Shown one piece after another: positions 23,072-34,393 of a stretch of 64,000 bases of DNA (positions are counted from its first letter, which is position 1; every line of letters begins with the position of its first letter). The notes under the pieces were generated by a model. It made no database searches, was not told the DNA's origin, and saw only the letters and a program-made list of their open reading frames with translations. A program made the translations under genes and the position numbers. The stretch spans positions 1,240,001 to 1,304,000 of the forward strand of contig BCHU01000002.1 in NCBI GenBank assembly GCA_001599715.1, in the 5' to 3' direction. Source of the DNA: Phaeotremella fagi (taxonomy: Eukaryota; Basidiomycota; Tremellomycetes; Tremellales; Phaeotremellaceae).

Positions 23072-24498
23072 CTACAAAGCCATTTCAAACGTACTATCCA
23101 TCGTCAAAGCGATTTCAGTGGTGTTCAAACGAACGACAGGTAACTGATCAACCAGACGTTGTAAAGCCTTCCTATCTTGAACATCAACGTGTTTGGGCAT
23201 GTGTGATAGAATCATTTCATAACGATTTTTCTCTTCTGAACTCATGTGATGGATTAATTGGTTGGGATCCCGAACTTCGAATTGCCATTCTTCGGACCAG
23301 AAGGTTATTCTGTTCCAGTATGATGGGTTGGAGGGTGTAGTTTCTTCCGCTAACAAGGAATCAGATCGTCAGTGAAACGTTCGGACAACAGATGTGAAAT
23401 AATTAAGAAGAGATAAGAATAAGATTCAAGTTCAGCGGCTCAAGCAATTTAAACTGAAAACCTAAAGGATACTACTAACCAGGAACACCATGATCCAACA
23501 ATCGATATAATCCATATTGCTCCCATAATCTTTTCCTGTTGTATTCTTCAATATCCACGTCCCACCATGCTCTCAAGAAATCCTCTCCGTCTTTTCCTAA
23601 AACGAAAAATCCTGAACACGGATACCAATCCCAAGGTTGATTTGAAATGAATCCGATTGGCTTTTCAGGTGTCAGAGCTTCAATATGAGCTTTGGGCGTT
23701 ATATCATGAGATCGAAAGACGTTATCGGAGTCTGGACAAATTGCGATTAGGTTTCATGTCATTCTCACAAACTGTTGAAAGAAGGGTATTTACCAAGATA
23801 GATGACATGTTTAACATTTTGATGTGCTGTCAAAGCATACCAGGCTGCAGGAAGTTTACACCACGCCGCAGCTCTCCAACCCCTTCTTGGATGTTTACAA
23901 TATGGATCATTCGGCGTTCTCTGGACTAACGGATCAAGCTCTGAATCTTGAGTGTAAAGATAAAAAGCGAAATCGGCTCCTATAAATTTTGCATATTCAT
24001 AATTTATTCTATCGAAAAGGTTCGGATCAGCTGCATTTAATCACATCTTTGTAACTTACAACGCTGTCAATGTCATATAAGGAATCTGTTCGTTCAAATC
24101 AGTAGGTACAGTCGGACTTCTTGAATCTGCCATCATGATCAGAGTTTCTGCCCTGTATTCCGACGGATCTGGCATGACCAGTTGAGTTTGGTTGTCGAAA
24201 GGTGAGACGAAAGCGAAGAGGAAACATGATGAGAGAATTGCACATAGAAGTAAATACGGTACTCTTCTCAGCAAAATCCGCCTGTTGTAGTCATTAGCCT
24301 ATAATTTGTTATGTTCCAAGAAATGATTACTGACTGTGTAGGCAAAAGACTAGAATGATGATGGGAATGTGGCTGTGAATGTGAATGTGAATGTGAATGT
24401 GAATGTGAAGGCGATGGTGGATGGGAGTGTAAATGGTCTAGTAAAGAAGGTGACTTTTCGGAGACTGAAACTCGTCGAAACAGTGGTGTTTGTGTCAT
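23072..24498 (-). CDS. Putative Golgi glycosyltransferase with DxD motif and His-Ser repeat tail
   Basis: Start at 24498 (MTQTPLFRRVSV). The cytosolic N-terminus contains a His/Ser repeat, then a membrane anchor (PYLLLCAILSSCFLFAFV), giving type II topology. After splicing, luminal sequence includes RAETLIMMADSRSP, NYEYAKFIGADFAFYLYTQD, a run RGWRAAAWCKLPAAWYAL and HVIYLDSDNVFR, where DSD is the likely metal-binding DxD. FISNQPWDWYPCSGFFVLG and RAWWDVD follow. The layout (query peptide, K/LPA..AL, YLDxD, then a Gly-rich hydrophobic loop) resembles the GT34/GT77 group of GT-A enzymes, but I cannot fix the family. The last intron is longer than usual (about 130 nt). It converges with the epimerase-exostosin fusion, 215 bp end to end. 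Confidence 0.68.
24375..24410. repeat. GTGAAT hexanucleotide microsatellite (6 units)
   Basis: Five perfect GTGAAT units plus one GTGAAG. On the minus strand they encode the His-Ser repeat in the cytosolic tail of the glycosyltransferase gene. Frame-neutral length variation between strains is likely. Confidence 0.9.
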
Positions 24499-25370
24499 TA
24501 TTCAAAGTCAACAGTCAACAAATGCTTAACAAGGAAAATGAATTACCAGTCAGATTTATTTTTCTGCTTAATCAACTGCACAGATCCTCTCGATCCTAGA
24601 GTCGAAGGTCTCGAGCTTTTTGGGTGATCCCTGCATTTTGGTACGGTGCAAAATCATTTTCGAGGTGGTAATTGAACAAAACATTCTATGAGACAAAGTA
24701 CGACGTCAATGCCGATAGCTGGTCTGTGGTTTTTTTGGTAGCAGCTCATGCCACTGAGATGATCCCCTGAGTGACGAATTGTGTTCGTGGCTAGAATTAC
24801 AAGTTGATTTGGCCAGCTGTCTGGGGACATTTCAAGATTATTTACTGTACTTTTCCTTCTTTTTCGATTTGATCTTCAATATGATTGGAGCTCTGTATCG
24901 TCTACATATTCCTACCTTGATATCTAATTAGTCAAGAAAAACCTCCGATAAACATTTTAAATGAAGACTCTCCTTTAGGGTCAAGGGGAAGAATCTTCCA
25001 ACATCTTTTAGCGTCATCACAGTAATATGTGGAGTAAAGAAGACACTTATAATCAAAGGTTGCTGAGCCTTCAGTCAGCTTTTAGCGGACCAAAGCATGT
25101 ATCATTCTGCAAAAAATTGCAAATGTCCTTTTCTAATGACGTCTGAAAGACAGAGCCTTCTAACCGTTCAGCATGTGTGATTACTTTTGTTATCAAAATT
25201 CAGAGGTATTAAAAGAGGGAGGGAATATCTTTCTGAACTATTTATTTTTCTTTCTCACTCAACTTTCTTTTTGAAATTGTAGGTTGTTTTCAACCTTGTT
25301 TTGAAATTGGAATTTTTCTAAATTTTTTTAAGAAATACAACAACAGAACTTTCAAGTAGATAACACTAAC
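24499..25370. other. Divergent intergenic region
   Basis: About 870 bp between the glycosyltransferase start and the orphan at 25371. It is AT-rich with T-tracts at 24725-24740 and 25230-25330, the latter just ahead of the orphan's ATG. I see no gene or clear repeat. Confidence 0.35.
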
Positions 25371-26106
25371 ATGTCGTCCAATAAAAGTAAACTTGAAACT
25401 CTCATTGAGCCATACAAATCAAAAGGCATCACAGGTAAGCTACGAAACACTCGTTTTCCTCTAATAAGCATGAAATTGATCGGGATCGTAGTCAAGTCCC
25501 TCGTCACCGATCTCACTAAGAGTCTCACCGAGAACGATCAAACCTGGTTCCAAACCGATAAAACGCTCAGATATCTTCTCCTTTTTCCTGGCAGACCTGT
25601 TAAGCAGTACACCTCCTTGTTAGATTTCAGTCTTGACATCATCAAAGGCCAAACTAGTCGCCGCGCCGCGCTTCATGGACCCATCTCCCTGTTCGATGCG
25701 ATGGAAACAACACTGCAAGCCATCGAAAACAAAACCAAGTAAATGTTTTTCATATAGACGTCCCACATTTTCTCACTGATTGGTCTTACAGGGATGATTC
25801 TGGATCATATCTCGCTGGTCAAATCGTAAAGATAGTCCTCGAGAATTATGATAGTACAAAATTAGAATATAACACGACCTTAGAATTCAACACGACCCCA
25901 GAAGTCTTTGTCGATATTTTGTACAAGACCAGAGACAGCTGTAAAGACTTGATCCACGACAAGTACCTCAACAACATGGATAATGAGTTCGACGCTCTCA
26001 AGAAGCTTATCGAAGCCGGAGCTGAGACATACAGGTGAGTTTGTATTTCGTCAAAGGAGGACACAACATTTATCTCTATTTTAGCACCGCCCCGACAGAC
26101 GCCTAA
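25371..26106 (+). CDS. Orphan protein of about 205 residues
   Basis: Not recognised. Four exons join in frame: MSSNKSKLETLIEPYKSKGIT- joined to VKSLVTDLTKSLTEND after a 59-nt intron, then ..AIENKTKDDSGSYLAG.., then AGAETYSTAPTDA and the stop at 26104-26106. It is largely helical by eye, acidic, with no signal peptide, membrane segment or Cys motif. A small internal echo (YNTTLEFNTTPE) suggests minor duplication. Four exons with canonical splice sites argue that it is a real gene. The neighbours do not suggest a role. Confidence 0.6.
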
Positions 26107-26539
26107 AGGCTCTGCGAAGCTCCCCATAGGAGAGCTCTGTTGAATTAGGTTAGTCTGTAAGAGTTTGTAAAGAATAGGAGTTTGAGTAAGGTCTTGAGTT
26201 TGAGTTTGAGTTTGATTATTTGATTCAGTAGTTAAATAGTGAATGTTGGATGCGATTTTTACTCACTACTGTCAGCGATTGTCGTAGAATTTTCTTAGCA
26301 GAGGTTAATGTAGAGTTTGACTACATTAGGAATGTCGTTGAGGACTAAGCTAAAGCTAGTTGATCAGTATTATTTCCGAAAACGAGAATCATGTCTTTTC
26401 AGAGCCACATGCCTCGAGGTTAGGAATCTAAGTGGGCGGGAAATTTAAGGTTAGACGGATGACCAGGTGCTTTCAGAGAGTGATATCTATCGTATCTCGA
26501 CAGTGATATTTTCCATCCACAACAACATCCACATCCACA

Positions 26540-27862
26540 ATGATCTTATCATTAGCAGCACTAATCATACCACTCATACCTACAATCCTAGCGAGATCAC
26601 ATTCGCATTCACAGAATGTAGAAATCTATCTCCACCCAACTCCCCAATCTCAATCTCCCTTCACTTCAATCCCGACCCTAACCCCAAGTCAAGCCAAAGC
26701 AGTTCTCTCTCATCATCTCGGAGAGAATATCGCTGATTTCGAAGAAGTACCTGAAGATGAAGGACTCTGGAGTCATTTACTACACATGTGGTCTAATGAG
26801 CAGGAAAGCGGAAGACCTAAGGTCGTTGTTATCGAAGGTGGAATCAATGCCCAAGGTAGGATTTGTGTTTAGATTTAGCATATTCGTGCGCTGATCGCTT
26901 GATAGATGTCTTACCAACGACTTTCTCTTCTTCACCATCGTTCTATATCCCTGAGGAATCTTCTAGCTCACTTTTAGCTCCGTATCTCGATAGAGCTTCT
27001 CACCTCTTGACTCATATCTTGGATGCTTTACCAGAGTTCGCTAAATCATTCAAAGACATCTTCGATCTCGCTGGTACGAGTAGGTTGAGATCATCAGAGT
27101 CGGTTGGAACCTTTTACTGATACATTCCTCAATTTCCGCAGAAGCCGCTGCTACCTTGCAACACGAATTATCATGTCTCACTGCTTTAGCCGATTCCCTA
27201 CCTTGGGTAGATCACTCCTCGACCCACTCATATCCCTGGGAAGCGATTTCTATCTCTGGATTCAAGGGCTTATCCAAACACGACGACGTATACAAGACTG
27301 GTGTTCAAGGTGTCAAAGCTGGCTTAGAAGCTGTTAGTCCCTTTCATTCCATTCCTAACTCGATCTGACATTGTAAACAGATGACAGTTCCCGGTTCACC
27401 ACCATTACTCCTTATCATTCTCCCTTCTACCACCACATCATTCTCCCCACGAAACATTGAAGCTCCAGTCACATTGGTCAAGAATTCTACTTTAGCCGCT
27501 GCGTGTTATTCTTCAAATTCATCCTGTTCAAGTTCAACTTCATGTAACGGACGTGGAGTTTGTGCGTCAAAATCAAGCTACGGCAATGGTGAATGTTGGG
27601 GCTGTAAATGTGCATCTGGATTCGCTGGTGTTGAATGCCAAAAGGTCGATTATTCAATGTAAGTCGTGTTATGTTGTTTTATCGACAGGGAAACGTTTCT
27701 AATCGTGGTGAAATGTTTAGTCCTTTCGTCATCCTCATTTTCTCTGTTGTTCTTCTTGTTGGATTGTTGGTTGGGAGTGTTGCACTTCTTTACACTGTTG
27801 GTGATGAGAAGTTACCATCGACTTTAACGCTTGCTGTTGGAGGTCATATGAAGAGGGATTAG
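26540..27862 (+). CDS. Vps3844/DUF3844-type membrane protein with EGF-like module
   Basis: Signal peptide MILSLAALIIPLIPTILARS at residues 1-20, then luminal sequence with NVEIYLHPTPQSQ and LTPSQAKAVLSHHLG typical of this fungal family. Five exons join through introns beginning near 26857, 27076, 27332 and 27659. Near the C-terminus lies a Cys-rich EGF-like block: ACYSSNSSCSSSTSCNGRG followed by GECWGCKCASGFAGVEC and QKVDYS, as in the Vps3844 C-terminal domain. A final transmembrane helix (PFVILIFSVVLLVGLLVGSVALLY) and a short tail ending MKRD follow. The family is annotated as vacuolar-sorting/ER-associated in ascomycetes; the molecular function is not established. It is a type I single-pass protein. 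Confidence 0.78.
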
Positions 27863-28121
27863 GGTGATTTGGAGATTTCAGCAGGAGAAAGAAAGATTAG
27901 GATACCGATTTTGTCCAAGATAGAATAATGCAGACAAGTAGTTATAGTATCTCATCGGTGCTCTTAATGGTTGCAGTACGTGAATGTTAAGAGATGGGTA
28001 GTGAGGTGGTGGATGCACCAGTAAGAGTACATAGCTTGATCAATCAACCCAAATAGTTTACAACATAAACTCAAAGTAAGCATCGTCAATACAGTCATCC
28101 TTGAGTAAAATCAAGACCATC

Positions 28122-28522
28122 TCAACTCTCAGCAACAGGTTCAGCTTCTCTTCTGAGTTCTTTGACCACAGCCTAAAAAAATAACATAGATCAGTCACGT
28201 CGAATAGAATCCAAAGTTTCCAATTGATCAAAAACTTACAGCTAACGTATCGGGATTGGCACCAGCTTCTATCATACCCACACAAATCGATAGCGCTTGT
28301 TTATCGAGACCTAAGCGATTATATTTTCAGATAAGAAGATGGAATATTTAGAAAGGGTGGACGCGAACACGGAGAGAGAGACTTACCAGTTTGTAACAGT
28401 TGTGACAGATCGTGTAATGCTATCAAGTTCCTGTTAGGGATGATGAAGTACAGAAGGTCGGACTTACAATCTATGGTTTCTCTGGCATTCTGTAATCGAG
28501 CTTCATCTTTTGCTGATGACAT
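28122..28522 (-). CDS. MZT1: MOZART1 homologue (gamma-tubulin complex recruitment factor, 69 aa)
   Basis: Four small exons, 28522-28468, 28419-28387, 28310-28240 and 28172-28122, sum to 210 nt and give MSSAKDEARLQNARETIDS-LHDLSQLLQTG-LDKQALSICVGMIEAG and then ANPDTLAAVVKELRREAE. The LxxLSxLLxTGLDxxxLxICVxxIExGxNPxxLAxVxKELR pattern is the MZT1 signature. MZT1 binds the N-terminus of gamma-tubulin complex proteins and is needed to recruit the complex to spindle poles. Three introns in a 69-codon gene make it easy to miss. It diverges from the ubiquitin protease gene; only 231 bp separate the two ATGs. Confidence 0.93.
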
Positions 28523-28753
28523 GGTGTTATAAGTAGAAAGTTGAAATTGTTGATGCAGTAATTACGCAACATGGTCCTGGTCAAAGCAACTCTTGAATCT
28601 TACCAATTTCTTTTGTTGTTTTTCTTCAACTCATTTCCACTCTTTTCGCTTTCGTTTCACTTCATTCCGTTCAAGCTAAATCAATTCACGCAAAATCGTC
28701 AGCTGGAAAGGCTGTTAAGATATGCGTAAACCCCAACTTGTGATATAAGTGAA

Positions 28754-31112
28754 ATGCTGAGGAAACGTCATCAAACCGTCAAATCTCAACCTTCATCGTC
28801 GATTAATCAAACCGAAATCACAGACAATCAACCTCATCTATCTCTAATAGATCTACAAAACAAATTGAAGATCATCGGAGTTGTCGTTTACGAATTCTTC
28901 TATCGTTTTCTGGTAGATTGGTACAACAACACTAAGATGGTTTTGGGTTTAGGTAAACTTTGGAAATCACCGACTAATGTTGAGTTGTTGAGTAATTCTT
29001 CTGATAGTGGGGAGGCGGAGGGACTACTGTCGCTGGACGATGATAAGGAGGGGATACCATTGAAAAGACGTCGAGCGAAAGTCGTTAGTCCTGGTAGGTC
29101 AAGGTTATCTTTGACCCAAACGTATTCTACGCTGACGTTACTTAGGTGTAGGTCAGGATATGGTGAAAATGTATTTTCCTGGTATGATAAATCTGAGTGG
29201 TACATTATGCTACATGAACTCAGTTCTTCAGGTTGGTTTGGATTTTATATGGTGTTCATCAATGTACGACAACTAACGATTGCTTTAGGCTTTTGCTTCT
29301 ATCGCTTCACTGGTGGATCATTTGGAAAAAATCATCGCTTTGGCTGTGGAAGTGGATTTCCCGACACCTGTGACCGACGCCCTATTTGAAGTGCTACAAG
29401 GCAAGTTTCTATCTCAGGAGGTCGTTAAATGACCAGAGTCATGTGCTGATTTTTACCATTTCAGATCTCAACACCCCACAAAGTAGACCTCCACCAGCTC
29501 TACGTCCAATCGCCCTCTTACAAGCTCTCTCTCCACTTCCCCAAATTCGTCGTCTTACCGCGACAAGAGAACAACAAGATGCTCATGAACTCTTCGTTGT
29601 TCTAGCAGAAGCGATTTCAGATGAAGCCATGAAAGTCGCTGGTGAATTAGCTAAATTGAAGGGTTTGGGTGATCTGTTGACACTTCAGAATTATGCTAGT
29701 GATAAATCAGATTCAAATAGGAGTAACGGTATACGACAGGATGATGGTGGTGCTAAGCGACGAAAGAAGATTAGAGGGATCGCCCAGCCTTGGGAAGGTT
29801 TGATGGCTAGACGGAGAGTTTGTAAGAGGTGTGGGTATTGTGAGGTCTTGCGATTGGAGACTCTTGGTGGGATGGAGTTGGCTATTCCTCTTAATGTGAG
29901 TAGATCCGTGTTTGAGTTATACAGGGTTCTCATTCAGCGAATTAGGGCGAAGTATCTTTGGACGATTGCATTGCTCAATATCTATCACCTGAAAATCTGG
30001 AAGGTGTAACCTGTGAAATGTGTTCTTTACGACAAACCATCGCGTTCTACCAAGCTGAAGTCGAAAGACTATCAGCTCCAGCTGGAACACCTAGTGAATC
30101 ATCCCAGTCCAGAATCTCTCCAACGGCCAGAACGGCTTCAGGATCTTATTCGACCTTGGAAAATCTACCAACCCAAGAAACGGTAGTAGGTACAATGACA
30201 GTTAGTCGAAAGAAACGAGCGAGAGATACTCGGAGAGTTGAAACTAGATTGAAAGAAATGTTGGAAGCTGGTATCGTTCAAGGATTCGGTGAAGCGACTT
30301 TACCACCGTCGAACAATAAATTGTTGGATTCGATCATACCACGTTCACCTATACCTATCAAGTGGCAAACGTTACGTTCGGATTCTTTACGGGAAGCTAT
30401 CATCTCCAGACCACCTCAATCTCTACGATTACATTTTATCAGATCTGAATATACACCTTACGGAGTGCTTATGAAGAAAACCTCTAAAATCAATTTCCCG
30501 TTAATCTTAGATTTATCAAGATTCGTCGCAACAAGTGTGTTCGAAGAGAGATCAGACGTTAGAACTATGTTAAAATCGGCGTCGACATCTAGTCACAATT
30601 CCAATCAATCGAAAATCCTTTATCGATTAGAATCCGTGATTCTACATTACGGATATACGCATTCATCAGGTCATTTCATTTGTATCAGACGTAAACCAAT
30701 CAAAAAATCTCAATATCCAGCTTCATCGACGAACGAAGAACAAGTAGATGACACTTTTCGACCGAGTAAATCACAAAAATCGTGTCCTGATCAATGTGGT
30801 TGTCAGGATTGCACATATTTCGGTCAGGTTAGGAACGGTGAACCGATTTCACCTGGGAGGGGTTGGTTGAGAATTAGTGATGATGATGTGGAGGAGGTTG
30901 GTCCGGAAGCTTTGGTTGAATGTAGGGGTAACGTTTTCATGTGTTTCTATGAGAGGGTTAGGGAATTCGTTGGACCGTCTCGACCTTCTGTTAATGGATT
31001 TCAGGTTACGGAGCCAGGTCCATCTTTGAAATCTGAACCTGTATCTCAAGGTGGGGATGGAAGGCAGGACGATGATTCGGAGGTGGAGAAGGGTTTAGGC
31101 GATGTTGATTAA
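28754..31112 (+). CDS. Membrane-anchored ubiquitin carboxyl-terminal hydrolase (USP, Ubp1/USP30-like)
   Basis: Five exons (28754-29093, 29146-29231, 29289-29400, 29465-29895, 29946-31112) give 711 residues. An N-terminal hydrophobic segment (LKIIGVVVYEFFYRFLVDWY) probably anchors it in a membrane, as in Ubp1 and USP30. The Cys box is INLSGTLCYMNSVLQ. QQDAHELFVVLAEAI follows, then two CxxC pairs (CKRCGYC, CEMCSLR) of a zinc knuckle, and the His box LHYGYTHSSGHFICIRR with the downstream CRGNVFMCFYER. It should cleave ubiquitin from membrane proteins (family knowledge). The Cys box has one residue more than the usual NxGNTC spacing. Intron 3 is a GC-AG intron (29401-29464). The C-terminus is acidic and disordered. 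Confidence 0.88.
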
Positions 31113-31143
31113 ATTGAGATATGACTTTTCTCCTCTCATATCC

Positions 31144-31168
31144 ATTCATTCATTCATTCATTTCATGC
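31144..31168. repeat. ATTC tetranucleotide microsatellite
   Basis: A short (CATT)n run in the narrow gap between the converging ubiquitin-protease and EMC4 genes, probably inside 3'UTR sequence. Confidence 0.7.
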
Positions 31169-31182
31169 ATACAACACATTTG

Positions 31183-32104
31183 TCATCCTAGAAAATAAGC
31201 ACGAGCTGCTGACCAAGTGGGTGACTGTATGTCCACGGTGTTAATTTGATCTTCGGTTGAGAAAGTGTTAAAAACTCACATCAGGTCTAGTCTCGAATTG
31301 TAACCAATCTGATGAACCTGTAGGTAAGATTCCCATCGTTGAACATTTATATACACCCAACGCGAAACTGATCATATGAATCAGTTTGGTGCTCAAAATT
31401 CATCTGATATATCTACTCACACTAATCCTTGACAGGCAACGAAAGCTATCATAGGCATGATCAACGGAGCATAAGATAATTCTTCTTCCGTATCCGTTTT
31501 CTTAGATATACTGCTCGAAGTAGAAGAACGGAAAGCTTCAAACGCTATTAAATATGTCTTATAAGCTAGACCACGCAGAACGTAATATGAAATACGAACG
31601 TACTCCTGAAGATGTTAAATAACGCCGTGATAGGTCCAAGCAATAGATTGAAGATCATCCCAATGGAGAAGATCTGGATCCCAGATCCGGAGAAATATAA
31701 CATCATCCCTTGCATCGGTAAAGCCTTTGCTGGTCTACAGTAGATCATCATCGATCAGTGCTGACCGTTACGATCGAAAGAGAGAGAGACATACGCTAGA
31801 GCTACATCCCACGCTCTACGTAATTTCAACTCGGTAGCTTTTCTACTTTGAATCACGAGTGTATCTGATTTATGTATCTAACAAATTGATTAGCGTTAGC
31901 ATTGGCTTGAGGGGATTTGGATTGGGTACGATGGAATGGACCTTACTTTTGATGATTGGACATCTTTGTTGTTTCCTGCGACGCAGCCTGGTGGATTTGG
32001 GATGTTGAGATTTCTGTGAGAGGTGGTTTAATGATTTCCTTTGGGAGGGGAGGTTTCACTCACTTGGGAAGATGATTTATTGTGTAATCTAGTAGATATG
32101 ACAT
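31183..32104 (-). CDS. EMC4: ER membrane protein complex subunit 4
   Basis: Exons join to give MSYLLDYTINHLPK-NLNIPNPPGCVAGN, then the core RKATELKLRRAWDVALA-PAKALPMQGMMLYFSGSG, IQIFSIGMIFNLLLGPITAL and, after further introns, YAPLIMPMIAFVACQGLVFALGVYKCSTMG with a terminal SPTWSAARAYFLG. The AWDxALxPxKxLPM and MxYxSGxxIQIFSI motifs are diagnostic of EMC4 (DUF1077). Two hydrophobic helices lie in the C-terminal half. The EMC inserts tail-anchored and multi-pass proteins into the ER membrane. I chose the ATG at 32104; an in-frame extension to 32323 exists but has no family resemblance. At least six exons. It converges with the USP gene (70 bp between stops). Confidence 0.9.
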
Positions 32105-32322
32105 TGCTTTCAGATAAGATAATGGTTGAATTTGGACGAGAAGAAGATGTTTGAAGTAAGGTGATAGTCGCGTGGTTGTTAACATTAATTTCAGGTTGCT
32201 ACTCAAGTAGCTGGAATTAAGATTCCCATACTCGATACAACAATTAATTGCATACATATTGGAGTTATAGATTGGCCATCTCGAGGGTGTGAAATACCTC
32301 TGAGTCACTACGTCTATCCACA

Positions 32323-33652
32323 ATGCAATCCCTCAAGCTGATAACAATTCTAACATTACTTCAATACACCATACCAGCACGCGCTTCAACTCCAACTTGC
32401 TCAAACCTTAACGTCCTCTCCTGTTCAACAGAAATCAAAACTGTAGATCCATGTTGTGTTCCCCAGCCAGAGGGTTTATTCTTATTTCGACAGAAGTTTG
32501 AACCTGACGTAGACAGTGAAGCTGGAAGTTGGGGTATCGACGGGTTGGAGGTACTCAAGTAGGTTGACTTTGATAAATGTAGCTCTAGCTAAAACGATGG
32601 TAGTTGTGATTCTACGACTTCAAACAATAAAACTCCCTATTCACCTTCCTACACTCATGAAGAGATTGGTTCTTTCTGTTTGAAATCTTCGGTCTTTGAT
32701 GGGGAAGATGATTTCGTGAAAGCTGAATCTGAATGGGCGAACAGTGAAGTTGGCGAAGGTGTCGAGGAAAGTTGGGAGAGAGCTGTAGGTGATCATTTGT
32801 CTTCCAATTTCTCACCGATCTGATGACGATTTTGAAATCTAGTGGATGACCGCTGGTCGGTATATCTCTACACTCGCTCCTACATGCGGTAGCAGTCCTG
32901 CAGAATCGGTAGGTTCTTCTCGGCAGGTGGAATGAGTATTAAACTGAAAGTCAAATAGGTCGCAGCTTTTTTCCACACGATCCATGATTTGCATTTTCAG
33001 TTTGCTACCGATCTTTTACTTTCAAATGCAGACGTGAGTGCTGGGTTTACTTCTCTAATTTGAAATCCTGTCTAATTCAATACCCAGATTACACCGTCCA
33101 GCGATGTGACGTATTCTCTATCAGAATTGAACGCGGCTCTTTCAGCTTCGGAATTCACCCCGCTTGTATGTCATCTCTAGCTGATATCTACTGTTCGACC
33201 AATGCTAATATTTGACCACCATAGTTATCCTGTGATAACAAAACATTGATATCAGTTTCTTGGCCATTGCATGTTCAAGGCACTTTCCAATCCGGACAAT
33301 GGAAAACAGTTACTGATTACACTGGAACATCGAATTGCCCAGATGAAGGTATCATGTAAGTTAAACCACCACAATCAACTATGAAACTAATTCTTACAGA
33401 TATCCCTCATCAAACTCGAAAGTTAGACCCACTTCCACAACGTTCGATCCAATCTATCGACCAACACCTCGACCACTGACCATGTCGAACGATCCAGAGA
33501 AACTGTATCCTTATCCAGACGATGATGCTGGAACAGAGAAACTCGCCCAGAAAATGAAATTAGGTTTCTTTAAGAAAAAGGATGAACATAGAGAAAAGGA
33601 TAGGGAGGATGAAGAGGAGGTTGCGAAACAATGGTTTAGGGATGAGCTGTGA
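32323..33652 (+). CDS. RNase T2-fold protein lacking the catalytic residues (predicted pseudoenzyme)
   Basis: A signal peptide (LKLITILTLLQYTIPARA) is followed by the RNase T2 opening CSNLNVLSCS...PCCVPQPEGLFLF. Exon 1 ends at 32558 and joins 32604, giving SWGIDGLEVLNCD where active enzymes have W-T-I-H-G-L-W-P: catalytic His is Asp (residue 73). The second catalytic segment reads AVWMTAGRYISTLAPTC where the family has HEWxKHGTCISTLxPxC: His, Glu, Lys and His are Ala, Val, Thr and Ala, and the Cys is Tyr. The scaffold afterwards is kept (ESVAAFFHTIHDLH, ITPSSDVTYSLSELNAAL, VQGTFQSGQW). Frame and splice sites are intact throughout, so this looks like a maintained secreted protein without RNase activity. 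The tail is basic and acidic-rich, ending AKQWFRDEL; a KDEL-like retention role is speculative. Confidence 0.8.
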
Positions 33653-34393
33653 TGACGGTATTTGGTGCATGACGTCTATTAGGAGAAAGGTTTGTTGATA
33701 CGATTACATGCTGAATTTGATGATTTTTTTACAACATATCATGCAAGACTTTTGGATTCTCGCTTATCGTACTCACAGGTTTTCAGGAGATCTTCGAATT
33801 ATGACGTCAAATGACTTGTTACACCTGCTGAAACAACTCTTCACAATGAGCAATAATCTTGATCTCGTTAAAATTGATTATTGTCTTTAACCTTTGTGAC
33901 TCCTGATTGAACAATGATGAAATACAGTATCAAATCCCCCCTTACCCCTCAAACAGTCCATTCATGTCGTCCAAACGATGACTATATTGAAAAGAAATCT
34001 TGACGTCACAGGATAAACGACATCAGGAGCACCAAATTAAAAGGATGAAAATATTTCTGACATGTTTCTTCGAATGTGTTCAAAGGAGGGATAGGGATGA
34101 GATAAATGGAGACCCATGGTGGTTTTTTCATTGTGTTATCGCTTGACTTTTTCCATCTCTGATTGACGTATAAATACGGACGAAATCTTTCTGTTTTTTG
34201 TTCAATTCAACAAACCAATTTATCATTTTGCAAACCAAGAATAAACTTTTACTTCCAACCCGAACTTTCAATAACTACAAAGTCTTTTATTTATCTACTT
34301 GTCAACTAGTACCAGTACAGTAAGTCCCTTTCATACCACCAGTCAATCATCACCTACCACAATGGTCATCACTGACTACCGTACTTCTTTTAG
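33653..34393 (+). promoter_or_regulatory. Intergenic region with TATA box and 5'UTR intron of the micro-protein gene
   Basis: About 740 bp. Near its right end is a clear TATAAATA (34169-34176), then a pyrimidine/A-rich leader and an intron in the untranslated leader (34320-34393, GTAAGT...TTTTAG) whose acceptor abuts the ATG at 34394. A short ATG frame inside that intron would be exposed if splicing failed. No gene is seen at 33653-34150. Confidence 0.55.

Noticed and set aside
32559..32603. Premature stop codons (TAG, TAA) suggesting the RNase T2-like gene is a pseudogene
   Set aside because: A GT-AG intron from 32559 to 32603 with a CTAAA branch removes them in phase and restores the family sequence LNCD.
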